A stretch of 64,000 nt of DNA from Telmatactis stephensoni (lineage: Eukaryota; Cnidaria; Anthozoa; Actiniaria; Isophelliidae), in NCBI GenBank assembly GCA_029948255.1, contig JALIZF010001433.1, forward strand, positions 124,001-188,000. Direction: 5' to 3'. The translations under genes and the position numbers were made by a program. This document shows positions 1 to 11,368 of the stretch, piece after piece. How positions within the stretch are numbered: the stretch's first letter is position 1; each line of letters starts with the position of its first letter. The notes under the pieces were generated by a model. It searched no databases, was not told where the DNA came from, and saw nothing but the letters and a program-made list of their open reading frames with translations.

Positions 1-839
1 AAGTTGTAGGCTAATGTAATATGACATTAATTATCGAGCCTCTTGTACGAACATCAAAGAAGCACGCAAAAGTGCCTTAATTAACGAGGTCTTTGTGGTC
101 TTTGTTGTCAGTTCGAAAAGTATAAATTTCAGTTGTTTGTAGCAAGAGACCGGTTCGTAATATTGAAATAACGTCTGTGCAATCAGTGACTACAAATACG
201 TACCTATACAATTAAATCTACTTCAAAACGTACAGAACTCAGCCCTTTAGAGCACGCCGACTTAGGAGGAGCTCAAGTTTTTTCATGGAATAAATACGAA
301 AAAAACATGTTCTGTTAATTACTCTCTGTTAGAATAAACATGAACATGAGAAAAGTGTGCTGTATTGAATGAGCGACCTAACTTTGCGTTGCAAGTAAAA
401 GACCAACGGACCATTGTAGAAGTGCAGTGGTCTTTGGTGTTTCTGTATTTGATCCAACTACAGATCTAACGATCTAACTACAAGTCCAACTAATAAGAGC
501 ATCTAATTGGCACCCTTGTTGAGCATACGTATTTCGCTGTGAGAAAATTCCCAACACTCAAGTATTTGTCCGCGGTCGCACACCTGAGTATTTACAGGGT
601 GTGGCATTAGATGTCCTTGCTAGATGAGTTTGACACGATACATCTATAATTCTTTATTAGTACTATGGATGACGTCTTCGAAAATAAGCACCTACCAACA
701 CTTGTTTTCATAAAATTGTCTAAATTTTCCTCTTTCTCTGAAGTACATATTGGCCTCCGATATTTAAACTACAATGTTTGGTGCTTCTTTTGTTCCAATT
801 AGCTAGCTTAAGCTAAATAACGTACTTGACACTCAAATA
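1..839. other. Upstream non-coding DNA
   Basis: No convincing coding exon, RNA gene or repeat array is visible here. It is AT-rich and lies directly 5' of the first exon of the fibrinogen-related gene, so it should hold that gene's promoter, but I see no clear TATA box or initiator to point to. Confidence 0.4.
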
Positions 840-2703
840 ATGTTCATCTATACCTCCTACCTACCTACCTACCTACCTATCTTTTCCGTAATTCTCTTTG
901 TCCATTCAGTTGGTCAGGATTCGTGCAAACGTCAAGCAAGCACTTCATGTAATGATATCTTAGCGAACGGCTTATCACATGGTAATGGTGAATATACCAT
1001 TAAACCTGATGGCTCAACTGAACTTCGTGTGTACTGTGACATGTTAACTGCTGGGGGTAAGTTTATTATGTGTGTGTATATATTGTAATTACTGAATGTT
1101 TTAGTTGATTAGGATGAAGGAGCACACAGAGATATTTAGACGGGTTTTCCTGGCAATAAAAGCTTCGTCCTAGTATAATTTTTGTACCAAAAAGGATGGA
1201 CTTTTTGTCTTGAATGGTGATGATGCATGATAAGGTGACGCTTTGTATAGCTTGGGTTAGTTAAAAATGAAAATAAACAATGTTTGTGATGGTGGTGGTG
1301 GTGGTGATGATGATGATGATGATGATGATTTACTTGATCAAAGAAAGTGCGAACATTGAATGCCCACTGAACATCACAATGTTGTTTTTCACTAAAGGTG
1401 GATGGACATTAATAAAGAATTCTACCATTTTAACGAAACCCGTCACGGTTTCTATGAAGCTCACTTCAGATATTACAAGCATCACTAAATACGATGATCT
1501 GTCAGTGATCATTAGCCCTGCGGGACTCAAGAAAGTCAAGGAATTGCTGAGTTTTAAACAGATGAGATGGTTTTGTCATAAACAGTCTGTAGGAAGAACT
1601 GTACATTTTATGACCAATGACAATGCGGCGGGACATCACGTTATCAGGTAAATATATAGTTTGTAGTACAATAATGTTGACATAGTTATTTTTAAAACTT
1701 TTTGACCATGCGCCACATGCGCGCGCTGAATATAGTTTTGAATATTATGATCACCATAAGGGGGAGCCGTAGTCGTCTGAAATGGCTAAAGGAAATGGAG
1801 TTCTATAAATGAAATGAGGAACAACATGCAACATTTGGAGAGTTTTTCTTTGGTTATTCTTCCTTTGTTTTATTATATAATAACTGGTATATTGCGCGCG
1901 CTATGATTGGTTGAGAACTGTGTGTGATTACAGCAAAATCTGCATAGATTACGTCATTGAATCAGAGATTCCATTTTCCGTGGGTCTACAAAGAAGACGT
2001 CTAAATGTGATGGAAATAAATGCACTGGACTTCGTTTCGTGGCGTAATTCTTTGTGCTCACCACATTTTGAGGTCATCTGTGTATCTATTTGAGTATCGA
2101 CGCACGGCAAACTTTTCCATGATGGAATAGTTTTGTTAGGTTATACTATTCAATACCATACGTCGCTTGATTTGCTTTTGTTCGGCATTAATCTTATCCT
2201 GTATTGCGCAATAATTCAAAAGATTTTTCTGCTCACATGCCAAACAACTTTCCATGTCTCAATTGTGGTTCCCTAGTGTCCAATGCAAAGCTATTTCTTA
2301 ATAATTGTTTATTCAAGCCCCCCCCCCCACACACACACATACACATGCACACACACAATAATATGCTCAGTTCACTAGTTCGTTCTTACCTAACATGATG
2401 TTTTGTTTTTCCAGGTATTTCACAGAATCAACAGTACCAGCAAAGTCGTGTGGATCATTTACAAGGCTGGCAGACGACAATTCTATGCTGTCGCAAAACT
2501 GTAAAGGGTGGGGCAAAGACCTTAACCAAGAGGAGTGGGGTAGGAGTGACTACGTTGGAGAACAGAGAATCCATCAATACATCGCAGTGTGGATGAGATA
2601 CCCTGACTATATGTTCAGTATGATACCTGGTGAATACATGTGTGATGACGCAGATGGAGGGATATATTCAGTTAATGATGTATGGGCGCTGTATGTACGA
2701 TAG
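840..2703 (+). CDS. Secreted fibrinogen-related (FReD-like) protein, three exons
   Basis: Proposed exons are 840-1056, 1398-1647 and 2415-2703, all with GT-AG borders and matching phases (1, then 2), giving about 251 residues and a TAG stop at 2701-2703. The first 26 residues are hydrophobic and look like a signal peptide ending near V-G-Q, before D-S-C-K-R. Next comes a Cys-containing stretch with G-E-Y-T-I and R-V-Y-C-D-M, the usual opening of a fibrinogen C-terminal-like domain. The join of exons 1 and 2 creates G-G-G-W-T-L, the family's hallmark. Exon 3 holds paired cysteines, C-D-D-A-D, and ends W-A-L-Y-V-R, typical of cnidarian extracellular fibrinogen-like proteins. Expected role is secreted or matrix ligand binding; the ligand is unknown. 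Alternative: the true 5' exon lies outside the window and exon 1 begins at the AG before 918, since part of the signal-like sequence is encoded by a CTAC repeat. Confidence 0.68.
857..880 (+). repeat. CTAC microsatellite inside the putative signal-peptide exon
   Basis: About six CTAC/CTAT units. In the proposed reading frame they encode the Tyr/Leu/Pro/Thr part of the signal peptide, so length changes here would alter or break the leader. Confidence 0.7.
1289..1329 (+). repeat. GTG/ATG trinucleotide repeat
   Basis: A run of GTG units followed by ATG units in intron 1 of the fibrinogen-related gene. It opens a Val/Met-rich frame that is not coding. Confidence 0.85.
2319..2357 (+). repeat. Poly-C followed by CA-rich microsatellite
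   Basis: A run of C residues merges into CA/CATA dinucleotide sequence in intron 2 of the fibrinogen-related gene. Confidence 0.8.
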
Positions 2704-3831
2704 AGCAGTTTTCGACTGTGAAACGGCATGGTTACGGTAGGAATATTGAATGTTTGTATAGACAAAGACTCATACGAGATTTTACTCTTTAAAACATTCG
2801 AGATTTCTGCCGTAAACGTGCAGTGTCGTGCATGACCGTGCCGTTTTTAAGTCATACGAAATGTGTTCTAGAAAACACTTCACCAGCAATTTACGGGACT
2901 TTTTTACGCGAATTTAAATTACATGTGAATACAAACGGGCGAATAACTTTGCTTTGTAAATACAGACTGTGGATCGTGAGTTGTATGGAAATATAAACGA
3001 AAAGAGAAGTCAGTAATTACGCACAAGAACAACATCGCAATATCGTCGCCACAAAGACATTGGACATTTCAGTCTTTATATATATGGTGTACGATTGGTC
3101 AAACATTGGCTTTAATGCGTCTGAAGAGATACACCGTCGCAAGAAACACTCACTGGACTTTATGACAGTTCTATACAAGAAAGTGAATTCATGATGCATT
3201 AATTTTCAGAACATATTTGGTATCTTATGCGAGTATGATGCTAAATAATATCCCTTTAAATAGCTAGCATCTCAATTCCACACGTGCTTTTTATTCTTAT
3301 TTGGAAAATTTACTTATCCACTTATTCTAAGCAAGTATTTCCCTTTTTGTAAGGTGTTACAGATTTCCATTCATGCCTTGCTGTATTTCTACACCGACAC
3401 AGACCAAACTAGTTCACTCGCTAGTCTCCAGCTCACGTTCTACAACTCTTCGAAGAAATTCATTGTCACTAAAAAGACTACGTTGGGGATCCATGTATGC
3501 CTCAGTTTCCCATCATGTTTTGCTTCTTTATAAACAAGGTGGACACGTTAAATAATCGTTTTGTAATTATAGTCGGTCATGAATTAATATTTAGTGGTTA
3601 CTAGAACTCAGTAGAATGACCACTTAGAATTACGACAACAATTGCGACACATGTAAATAGTCAATACAAAATAAAATACTTTATTAACAATCCTTTAAAA
3701 GAGTATTAAAATTTAAAATTGTTATAATAATATATTTGATAAGAAGAAAAAGAAAATTAAAACCCTAGTAATGGATTATACATGTAATTTAAAACTGAGA
3801 AAAGTAAACATACTATTCAATTCTATTAAAA
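2704..3831. other. 3' flank of the fibrinogen-related gene
   Basis: No coding signal. The stretch near 2800-2872 contains GTGCCGT-type sequence followed by AAGTCATACGAAAT, matching the terminal part of the CCGTGCCGTG element at 47.5-47.8 kb, so a degraded copy sits here. An AATAAA at about 3670 could serve as a distant poly(A) signal, but this is weak. Confidence 0.45.
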
Positions 3832-5105
3832 CTATTTACAATTTGGAACATTGTCTATATCATGGATTAACGTCTTTACAATTCTAGTTCCTCTTAAGCA
3901 TAGCACTGCAGATCTGATTAGATTTATAGATAGTTTAGCTCTAAGCCAATGAACTTATCATACTGTAACCAAGCTGTTTCTTCGTTGAAAGTTTTGAAGC
4001 TAGTTCAGAAATAAAGCGTTCGGCTTCTCTTCCATTTCCACCGTAAGGTGTAAAAACAAGCGGTGTGAATGAACCCTGTTCTACCTCTATGACACGCTGA
4101 TTATATTCTCAGTTTCTTCTCATTCTCGTTGCTAGTAAAGGTAGTAGTAAGTTTTTGGATACAGTGGCTCTTTGCAAATGGGTTAAAACCCCTCACATCA
4201 AAGAATGCACGTTGCCCCCTTTGCCAAAAGCTTCTAGCACTGACATCTAGTCGGGCTTCATCTGCCAAGTTGGCGCTGCAGGGAAGAACTTCTCCTGTTA
4301 GTGTTTCAAGCTGTGGCTCCACCAGAACATCGTAACAGACGTCATTGAGTAGGTAGGCGAACAGATCTCTGACGTCGTCATGGCGCCTATGAACAAATCC
4401 GCCTTTCATACATGACATCGAATGATCGACATCAAACTTCTTGTCACATGGGCATATTGAAGGCAGGTAAAAATTCAAAATTCCCTTTTGTTTAAGTTGA
4501 AATTTTCTACCTTTAGTGGTAATGTAGATAGCCAACTTGATGCGCCTTTCATCTTACTTAAGTCGTTTGCTCTAAGTTGTTCTTTACTCATCTTTTTGCG
4601 AATTTGCTCTAAAATGGTATTGTGATATTCTTCTCTGGCTCTGAGTATATTCTTTCTTGCGTTCTTTAGCTGTTCATAATCAATTGCTCGATTGCAAATA
4701 TTATCTTGATTCTTGATGTTTGTGACGAGTTGATTAGTTACTAAACGAGAATTTGCATACTCGAAATCAGCAATGTTCGAAAAAATGGGTATTGCTAGAC
4801 CTCCTTTCTTTACTGGTAGACAGCAAAAGTCGTTCATTAGTGGTACAGATATGGCCTTCTGTTATTGCTGGGAATAAACTTGTTATCTATTACTTCATCT
4901 ACTTCGAGAGATGTTGCTTAATGTTAGGTCTTGTTCTGATGTAATAGGTCAGCTTATGTCTAAAACCATTTGTAAATGCTGCATAAGCTGCTTGTGGCTC
5001 TGATCTTGCTATTTTTGACAAAACTATCAATTGATCGCACCATGTATCAACTAGTCCATCGATATGTTTGGACTGACCGACTTCACTACCAATGAAACCT
5101 CCTAA
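3832..5105 (-). pseudogene. Degraded reverse-transcriptase retroelement, C-terminal part
   Basis: Reading the minus strand gives recognisable blocks broken by shifts and stops. In order they are: G-F-I-G-S-E-V-G-Q-S-K-H-I-D (about 5105-5050); A-A-Y-A-A-F-T-N-G-F and T-R-P-N-I-K (about 4990-4910); a Lys/Arg-rich segment; a CPC-x8-H-x4-C zinc-knuckle-like motif ending M-K-G-G-F-V-H-R-R-H (about 4450-4380); then A-R-L-D-V followed by F-F-D-V-R, which resembles the acidic core of a restriction-like endonuclease; then F-T-P-Y-G-G-N-G and W-L-R-A-K-L-S. I know this block order from RT-derived proteins common in coral and anemone genomes. A site-specific (R2-like) non-LTR element fits the zinc knuckle plus endonuclease layout, but the RT catalytic domain is not in the window. 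Several stops and indels (for example near 4100, 4490, 4900 and 3941) show it is dead. Confidence 0.72.
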
Positions 5106-5175
5106 GTATTTTCTTCATAGACTGACTCTATTCTAGGCTCCCTTGATGCGATACCTACACGAGCCATTCAATTCT

Positions 5176-5303
5176 TCGTTTGCACCTTACGTCATGGCGA
5201 CCATGTTGGTGGTGTTTAACAAAACCTCAAGATTTCTCATTATTAGGTCCTTCTGTCTGGACCACCAACATGGCTCGTTTGCACCTTACGTCATGGCGGC
5301 TTT
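5176..5303. repeat. Short direct and inverted repeats around a hairpin
   Basis: TTTGCACCTTACGTCATGGC occurs twice (about 5190 and 5279). Between the copies, ATGTTGGTGGT and ACCACCAACAT face each other as inverted repeats. This looks like a small nested insertion or a hairpin remnant. Confidence 0.6.
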
Positions 5304-5444
5304 GTAGAATTTATGAATTTATACGGCAATTTTCGTATTTATTTATTTTTGTTCTATAATCGTTTTTGTTTCAAACCTTACAAAAATTGGCATGGGCATA
5401 TAATACGATGACCTTAAGAATTTAGGGTGAAAAGTTTTAAGATA

Positions 5445-5835
5445 AGGTGATCACGTGACCACGATCCTGGCTCCCATCAACGAAAAACTTTGATTTAAAA
5501 CGGGGAGATGGATTTCATGTGTAATTAGAACTTAATAGCATATTTTCACTTCTTCCCAAGAGATGTATAGGAATCTGCCTTAATACCCGAACTATCTTTG
5601 CTCGTTAAGGCGATAAATGCTAATGTTTGATTGAACAAGCGGGTCACGTGACCTATTTTGCATAATATCTCCTAAATGAGCAATGGTGGTTTAGGTGTTA
5701 AGGCAGATTCATATACCTCTTAGAGGGAGAACTGAAAATATACCACAATATTTCAAGTACAGATGATAGCCATCACCCCATTTTAGTTCAAATTTTGAGG
5801 GTGTATCGAAATGAGGTTCAAGGTCACGTGACCGG
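5445..5835. repeat. Old foldback element with CACGTG ends
   Basis: The left half (from TCACGTGACC at about 5451) and the reverse complement of the right half (ending GGTCACGTGACC at about 5822) align with many mismatches. Shared blocks include GGGGAGATGG / GGGGTGATGG and AATCTGCCTTAA. The centre, near 5641, also carries a GTCACGTGACC palindrome. It is best read as an ancient diverged inverted repeat. No coding capacity. Confidence 0.6.
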
Positions 5836-6426
5836 CAAATCCCCGATTTTTTCATCCCTGAAATGTTCAGGTCATAGAGTTATGCATCCATACAAATTTT
5901 GGAGAGGACTGGGCAAAAAATGACGCCAGGAAAAAAATAAATCGATTTAAGCTGTAATTGGCCTTCAACCCAGGCCTTAACATATACGCTGTTTTACAAC
6001 ATAAAATGAATAACATTTCTTTTACATTATAAGCACAATCAACACAAACCTCCAAAATACACCTTTATGCTGCGACTAGATCACTTGAGTAAAGCATATC
6101 TGTTGTATTGGCGGATCTCTTTGGGTTTGGCATGGCCGATTATCGCAGCAAGGCTAAAATGTAAATGTAAATTAAAATTGTTGAATGGAGTTCTCTTGTC
6201 TTTGCACGACGGCTTGGAGTTTGAGAAGAGGCTGAATTTTACCTCTCGTTTCTTTTTATACTATGATGTCAGATTCTCTAGCCTGTCACGTGTCTAGCTG
6301 AGAACGATCGGCTAGCGCCCTCGTGCCCTCGGCATGCCCCTAAGGAAATTAAGGTATCTAATCGCAGCATAAATGTCAATTATTCATTTCTCTCATAATT
6401 GTGGTTTTTATCTTCGCTACTTTTCT

Positions 6427-6556
6427 GGGCCGGTTGTTCGAAGGGCGATTAACGCTAATCCTGGGTTAAAATGAATGGTTTTCTTTAGATTTAATCCTGG
6501 GTTAAAATGAATGGTTTTCTTTAGAGTTAATCCTGGATTAACGCTAAACCGGGCCC
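6427..6556. mobile_element. MITE-like element, GGCCCGGTT-TCGAAGG family, copy 1
   Basis: Starts with GGGCCGGTTGTTCGAAGG and ends with its partial reverse complement AACCGGGCCC. Inside is a twice-repeated block, TTAATCCTGGGTTAAAATGA-like, with GGTTTTCTTTAGA. The same core (GGTTTTCTTTAGA plus TTAACC) recurs in copies at about 11426 and 18677. Non-autonomous, no coding sequence. Confidence 0.65.
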
Positions 6557-7451
6557 TAGCTGATATGTTTATTTTTTCGAGTGTCACTTTCCATTTTCCC
6601 TTTTCATCCATCCTGATCCGTTTAGTTGCTCTTTCTGCAGCATTCCCAGTTATTTCTTCACTTGTATCATTATCCTTTTAAGTATCGTATATTTTAGAAG
6701 TTCTACCTGGAATCCATCATTATTTCATGGTTTTCCTTTGGTAATTTTTGAAGAGCTAGACACAAATACGAGACACCAAGTGAAATCATCAGTAGCATGT
6801 TACTCTAATTCGTCTAAGATTTGCTCCTTTATCCGCAGTTTCAAACTTTCATTTGTATCAAGAACATTTCTAGCTGCTGCTGCTGCTATTAACCAAGCAT
6901 TCACGTACCAAGTCTAAATGAACATTAATAAGGTTAACACACCAAACACGATGATCATAATCACCTCTATTACTGCAGCGTTCACGCTGCTCTTTGAATT
7001 CACTTTCATTTTCTTTTTCATTGTGATTTGATGGTCAATGAAGAATTCAGTTCCGCTGTGAAATTTGGTTATATGTTCGATATGGGTTGTACATATTGAT
7101 GCCAAAATTAATAGACAACTACGACAGGCCACCAGTTGTGTGAAGATTAAATGGCCAACTCGTACACAAGACTTAAAGAAGTTATTTGCATACCTAGGAT
7201 TTATTTGGATGGAACCACCAGCTCAAAATGGCAAAAAATACATATAATGAAAAACAAACAAACAAACACAGATGACTGTAAACGCTCTTTAAAAAATATA
7301 CACACCCTTTCTATCCCTCCCCCAAATAATGGACGCCATAAACTTACTTAAAGGACATGAATTTCACTCTTTTGCACATAACGGCATATCGGTGTTTTTT
7401 GTTGTTGTTTTGCTTGAGATTAGGAAGTTTTTAGGTACAGTAATACGAGAA

Positions 7452-7650
7452 ACATTTTGCCCAATTGTTGCTTTACAAGTTGCAGAGTAATTGCTGCTCG
7501 AATCACTACTTCGCACGCAACATAATTTCTTTGTTGCACGAAGTTGAAACACTTTCTAGCTTTTTACAACAAAGCACATTTGTTGCGCGCCGGCTGGAAA
7601 TAAGAGCAGCAATTGCCCCGTAACTTGCAACGCAACAATGTTGCTCAAAA
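7452..7650. repeat. Foldback with TTGTTGC/GCAACAA motifs
   Basis: The left arm (ATTTTGCCCAATTGTTGC to GTAATTGCTGCTC) pairs with the right arm (GAGCAGCAATTGCCCCG to TTGCTCAAAAT). The loop also contains GCAAC and GTTGC copies. It resembles a small non-autonomous inverted-repeat element. No TSD identified. Confidence 0.6.
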
Positions 7651-8079
7651 TGTCTTATGATTTTGTTACACGTGTTACCACACCTTCAAGATTTCACTAC
7701 CTTTATATAGCTAATTCAATTAACGTTGTCGCTGAAAAAAGCCTAAAGCCTAAAGCTTTGAGAGCGGAATTCATAAAAATTTTTATCACCGTGACATCAT
7801 TACAATAAGAAACTCACTGTATGCTTGCAAATTCTACAACTTGGACACATATTCCTTAATTCTTAGATAAGCTACAGCGGAGTTTGTTGGTAAACAAAAG
7901 ATAAATGAAAGCTTTTATGCTTTTTCAGAGGCAACGTTAATTGAAATAGCTATATATGTCAAGACAAAATTCGTTAAAGCCGCTCCTCAGGGTGGAAACG
8001 TTTTTTCAAAATCATTTTTTTCATCCTTGTGAAAGGTTGACTTGTTCAATTTTACGATCTTCGCAAATGTGGACATTTG

Positions 8080-8278
8080 GTAATCGCCATGCGTTATATT
8101 TGTCGATACTCGATCTTCTATTCCACTACGCACTCTAGTTTCCGATCTGAAACAACAACACAAGGCAAGATCGACTGAGGAGGCCAGAGAGGCGAAAGTA
8201 CTTTAGAAGATCGGAAACTAGAGTGCGCAGTGGAATAGAAGATCGAGGATCGACAAATATAAGGTATATGGCGATTGT
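8080..8278. repeat. Near-perfect inverted repeat, arms about 70 bp
   Basis: The left arm (GGTAATCGCCAT to CTCTAGTTTCCGATCT, about 8080-8148) is the reverse complement of the right arm (AGATCGGAAACTAGAG to ATGGCGATTGT, about 8199-8278) with few mismatches and a loop of about 50 bp. The transcript would form a strong hairpin. Weaker similarity (GTGAAAGGTTGA / GTGAAAGGTGGG) continues outside the arms. Confidence 0.8.
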
Positions 8279-9477
8279 GAAAGGTGGGATGAAAAGAGAA
8301 CTTTCAAACGTTAAGCCAGGTGGATGCGTGACGTAAGTTTTATAATTAAGTCTCGCAAATAAGCAAAGTAGATAAGGAAAGGTAGACATGTTTGTTTTTT
8401 GAAGATCAAATACATTAACAGATAACGATTTTGCGAAATGTACATCTTTCATGTTGTATAAACAACAACAAACAACAATTTTATAACAACTTAAAAGAGA
8501 CGCATACAGAATGGTAGAAATGTTTGAACATATTTAATGTATTTATACCTAATCTCACAAACTCATGCCACATGATATAATTCAGACTACATGCAAAAGT
8601 GCCTTGGTACAAAACAGCCTTATAAAAATGATTTTATGGGATACGTCTTTATCAAATAACATCGAAATCATATCAAAATATGTGGTTGGGTCCCAACACG
8701 TTGTAACACCCAGCAATTCATGGTTCCGACTCCTCTTAGTTACCGTTGCTATGTTCCACAAGCTCAACGAATTAGCTAGAATATCTCAGAATTTAAAACT
8801 CTGATCGCTGAAAATTAATTATAAATTGTTTTGTTTACTGTTCTTTTGACTAATAAAAGAAATTGCCTCGTAATCTTGTGGTACTTTATAAAACAGATAC
8901 CGAGTATTTGTTTGTAGGACAAAATTTTCATTCCAGTGGGAAAACTGCTACAACGATGATTGGCTGAGTCAGAACCATGAATTATGCGTGCAATGCTGCT
9001 ACCAACGAGACACCGCCGCATTGTGGTCAGGGTAGTGTCTCTGGTACCTTTACTTGTTGTGTGCAACTTTTGTAACATTGTACAAGTACTACAAGGTCGG
9101 TCAGGTCGAGACTGAGACGCGGTACAAATTCCAATGGGGTGCGGCATTGCATGCAAAGTTAAGTGTGTTTGGTGCTTTGTGACATTGACTAGGTTACCAC
9201 TAGTAAGAAATCGATGTCCGTCTATTGTATTTCAAGTCTATAGCTGATTTCTAAAGAGTATACAAATTCAAATGAAGATGTGTCGAGGCAGATTTGTGAC
9301 AAAACGCCTTGTGTCACGTCTTCCAAGAATAATGAATTACTAACCACACTGGTTAGAGGAAGTGCAAATATATATTTGTGAATTCATCTTCTGTGTAATG
9401 ATCACTTGCAGTTTCCCTACGATAATTAGATAGTATAGTGAAGTCCTTCAAAGTGGAGAAACCTGTAAGGTAGGTAA

Positions 9478-9679
9478 TGACCCGGACACACGATTTTCTA
9501 CAACATTGCTCTGTGTGTCCGTCCTTGCAATGTTGCGCATAATAGCTGCAGGTTTGGGATCGAGTTTTTACTTCTGCAACAATTTCTCCAACATTGCGCG
9601 ACATTACAGGGGTGAACATACGGTACAGTTGCAGGCAATGATGCAGAAAAAGTTGCATGCAACGTGTGTCCGGGTTACC
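9478..9679. mobile_element. MITE-like element with CCCGGACACACG ends
   Basis: The left end reads GACCCGGACACACG and the right end CGTGTGTCCGGGTTACC, its reverse complement apart from a small indel. The inside is palindromic around ACAACATTGC/GCAATGTTGC blocks. About 200 bp with no coding capacity. Superfamily not determined. Confidence 0.7.
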
Positions 9680-10323
9680 TAGCTCAAATATAATTGATAG
9701 GATTTCTAATTTCCTTTTTCTGTACCAAAAGTCTGCTTTGGACCAAAAATACCTGAGGCTGGTGAGGGCGGGAAGACCTGGTCAAGAGGGTGTTCATCTT
9801 TATAGAACTTCACTGTAGTCCGCTGTCACCCTGACTACAGCCTCATGTATTTCAGTGCAGGCTTGCCCTGATTTGACAGTGAACAAATTTGCATTCACCA
9901 AGAATACACGACCCGGAAAGGAATTCCGATAGTGCTTTTGAAACTTTTAACCATAACGCTAGGCTCTACGCTACACAAGGTATGCGTCATTTTTTGCAGT
10001 GGTATTTCGTAATTTGTAAATTCGAATCTATTAATAATTATTGCCCTATTACGATTGCCCTATTACGTCACATAAGCGCAACTGTTCAGCAAAAACTACA
10101 ATTGTAAATTGCACGTTTGAAGTTTGACATAACTACGCATGCTCAGTAATAATTCAAGAATTGATTCTATATATAATATTTATACGTAACCTTTCTATAT
10201 TTAGAAAAATTGATCTTTTGAAAAATACGATTGATTTGTAAAATTAATTGAATTGTCCTCGGTTTTGCCATCTGGCAGCCATTGGATTGGCTTTCTTTTT
10301 GTTTTCTTCCTAAGAATAAAAAA

Positions 10324-10324
10324 T

Positions 10325-10414
<90 letters not shown>

Positions 10415-10429
10415 GCAATCAAGCGAGCG

Positions 10430-10524
<95 letters not shown>

Positions 10525-10600
10525 GAGCGAGCAAGCAAGCAAGCGAGCAAGCAAGCAACGAACGAGCGAGCAAGCAAGCAACGAACGAATGAATGAATAA
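10324..10600 (+). repeat. Composite microsatellite: (AATC)n switching to (AAGC)n
   Basis: About 90 bp of AATC units change at about 10413 into about 180 bp of AAGC units with scattered AGCG variants, ending in ACGA/ATGA units. Both strands give long open frames (Asn-Gln-Ser-Ile, then Lys-Gln-Ala-Ser, repeats) that are products of the repeat, not genes. Confidence 0.95.
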
Positions 10601-10780
10601 ATTAGTTACTAACAAGGGGATTCACAAAACTGCCCAACCACCTTCCCTGGTGCCAAAGTTACTAATCCTGGTAGGAATACAACATTTAGTACTAATTGTG
10701 GTCTTCCCGGTAAATCTTCCAACAGTGATTCCCAACTGTTAAGTTTTGGTCAAAACAGAGATTAGTTTGGGATTTCTTAC

Positions 10781-11368
10781 CTTTGTTTGCTGGATGATTT
10801 TTTGTGCTTGTAGTTCTGTTTCCTTTTGCTGCAAGAAATCATGACTGATTAGCCTACATCTATCAACCCTTCAAGGAGAGTACAATGTGCTAAATAATCC
10901 TCTTCCATCAAGGGGGGAGTGAGGCAAGGAATGTACCCTTCACTCCTCATTGTCTCCACAGCTATTGAATTGGAAAGCACCATTTGCAGGATACTTCTCA
11001 TCAAGAGATCATAATACTAAGAGAGCGAAACTCAGTTTTGATGTCTGTGCGATGTTCGCGGCGACTAAGGCTATTTTTAGTAACTTCGCCTTCGCGTGCG
11101 CGAGGCTCTCAAACAATAGAATTCAATCGCTTTCTTAGTATTATGGGCTCTTGTTCTCATCAAGAACTGTCAATGAGATGGATTTGTCAAGATCAGGTGT
11201 ATATCCGAATTGATTTAAAGTTGCATGTAGCTAAAGTTCAGCTATGCTGATAGCAGAATGAGTTGCTTAGTTCTTTCATACCTTCAGCATCATTTCTCTT
11301 TCTTTCATAATCGCTTCACGTTCTCTTTGAAGTGCTTCTTCACGTTCTCTTTCTTTCTCTTTTTCCAT
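10781..11368 (-). CDS. Two short coiled-coil exons near the 3' end of the EH gene
   Basis: Exon 11368-11282 (29 codons, E-K-E-R-E-R-E-E-A-L) and exon 10828-10781 (16 codons, Q-K-E-T-E-L-Q-A-Q) have clean AG/GT borders and are in phase with each other. Both continue the Glu/Arg coiled coil. No stop codon follows the second one, so the gene goes on toward lower coordinates; no later exon could be assigned with confidence. Confidence 0.7.

Noticed and set aside
10253..10615. Long open frames on both strands with N-Q-S-I, K-Q-A-S or L-L-A-C repeats
   Set aside because: They are translations of the AATC/AAGC microsatellite, open in several frames at once, with no splice or start context.
10620..10680. 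Possible last exon of the EH gene after TTCCTACCAG (minus strand)
   Set aside because: In the required phase it hits a stop almost at once, and the other frames lack coiled-coil composition.
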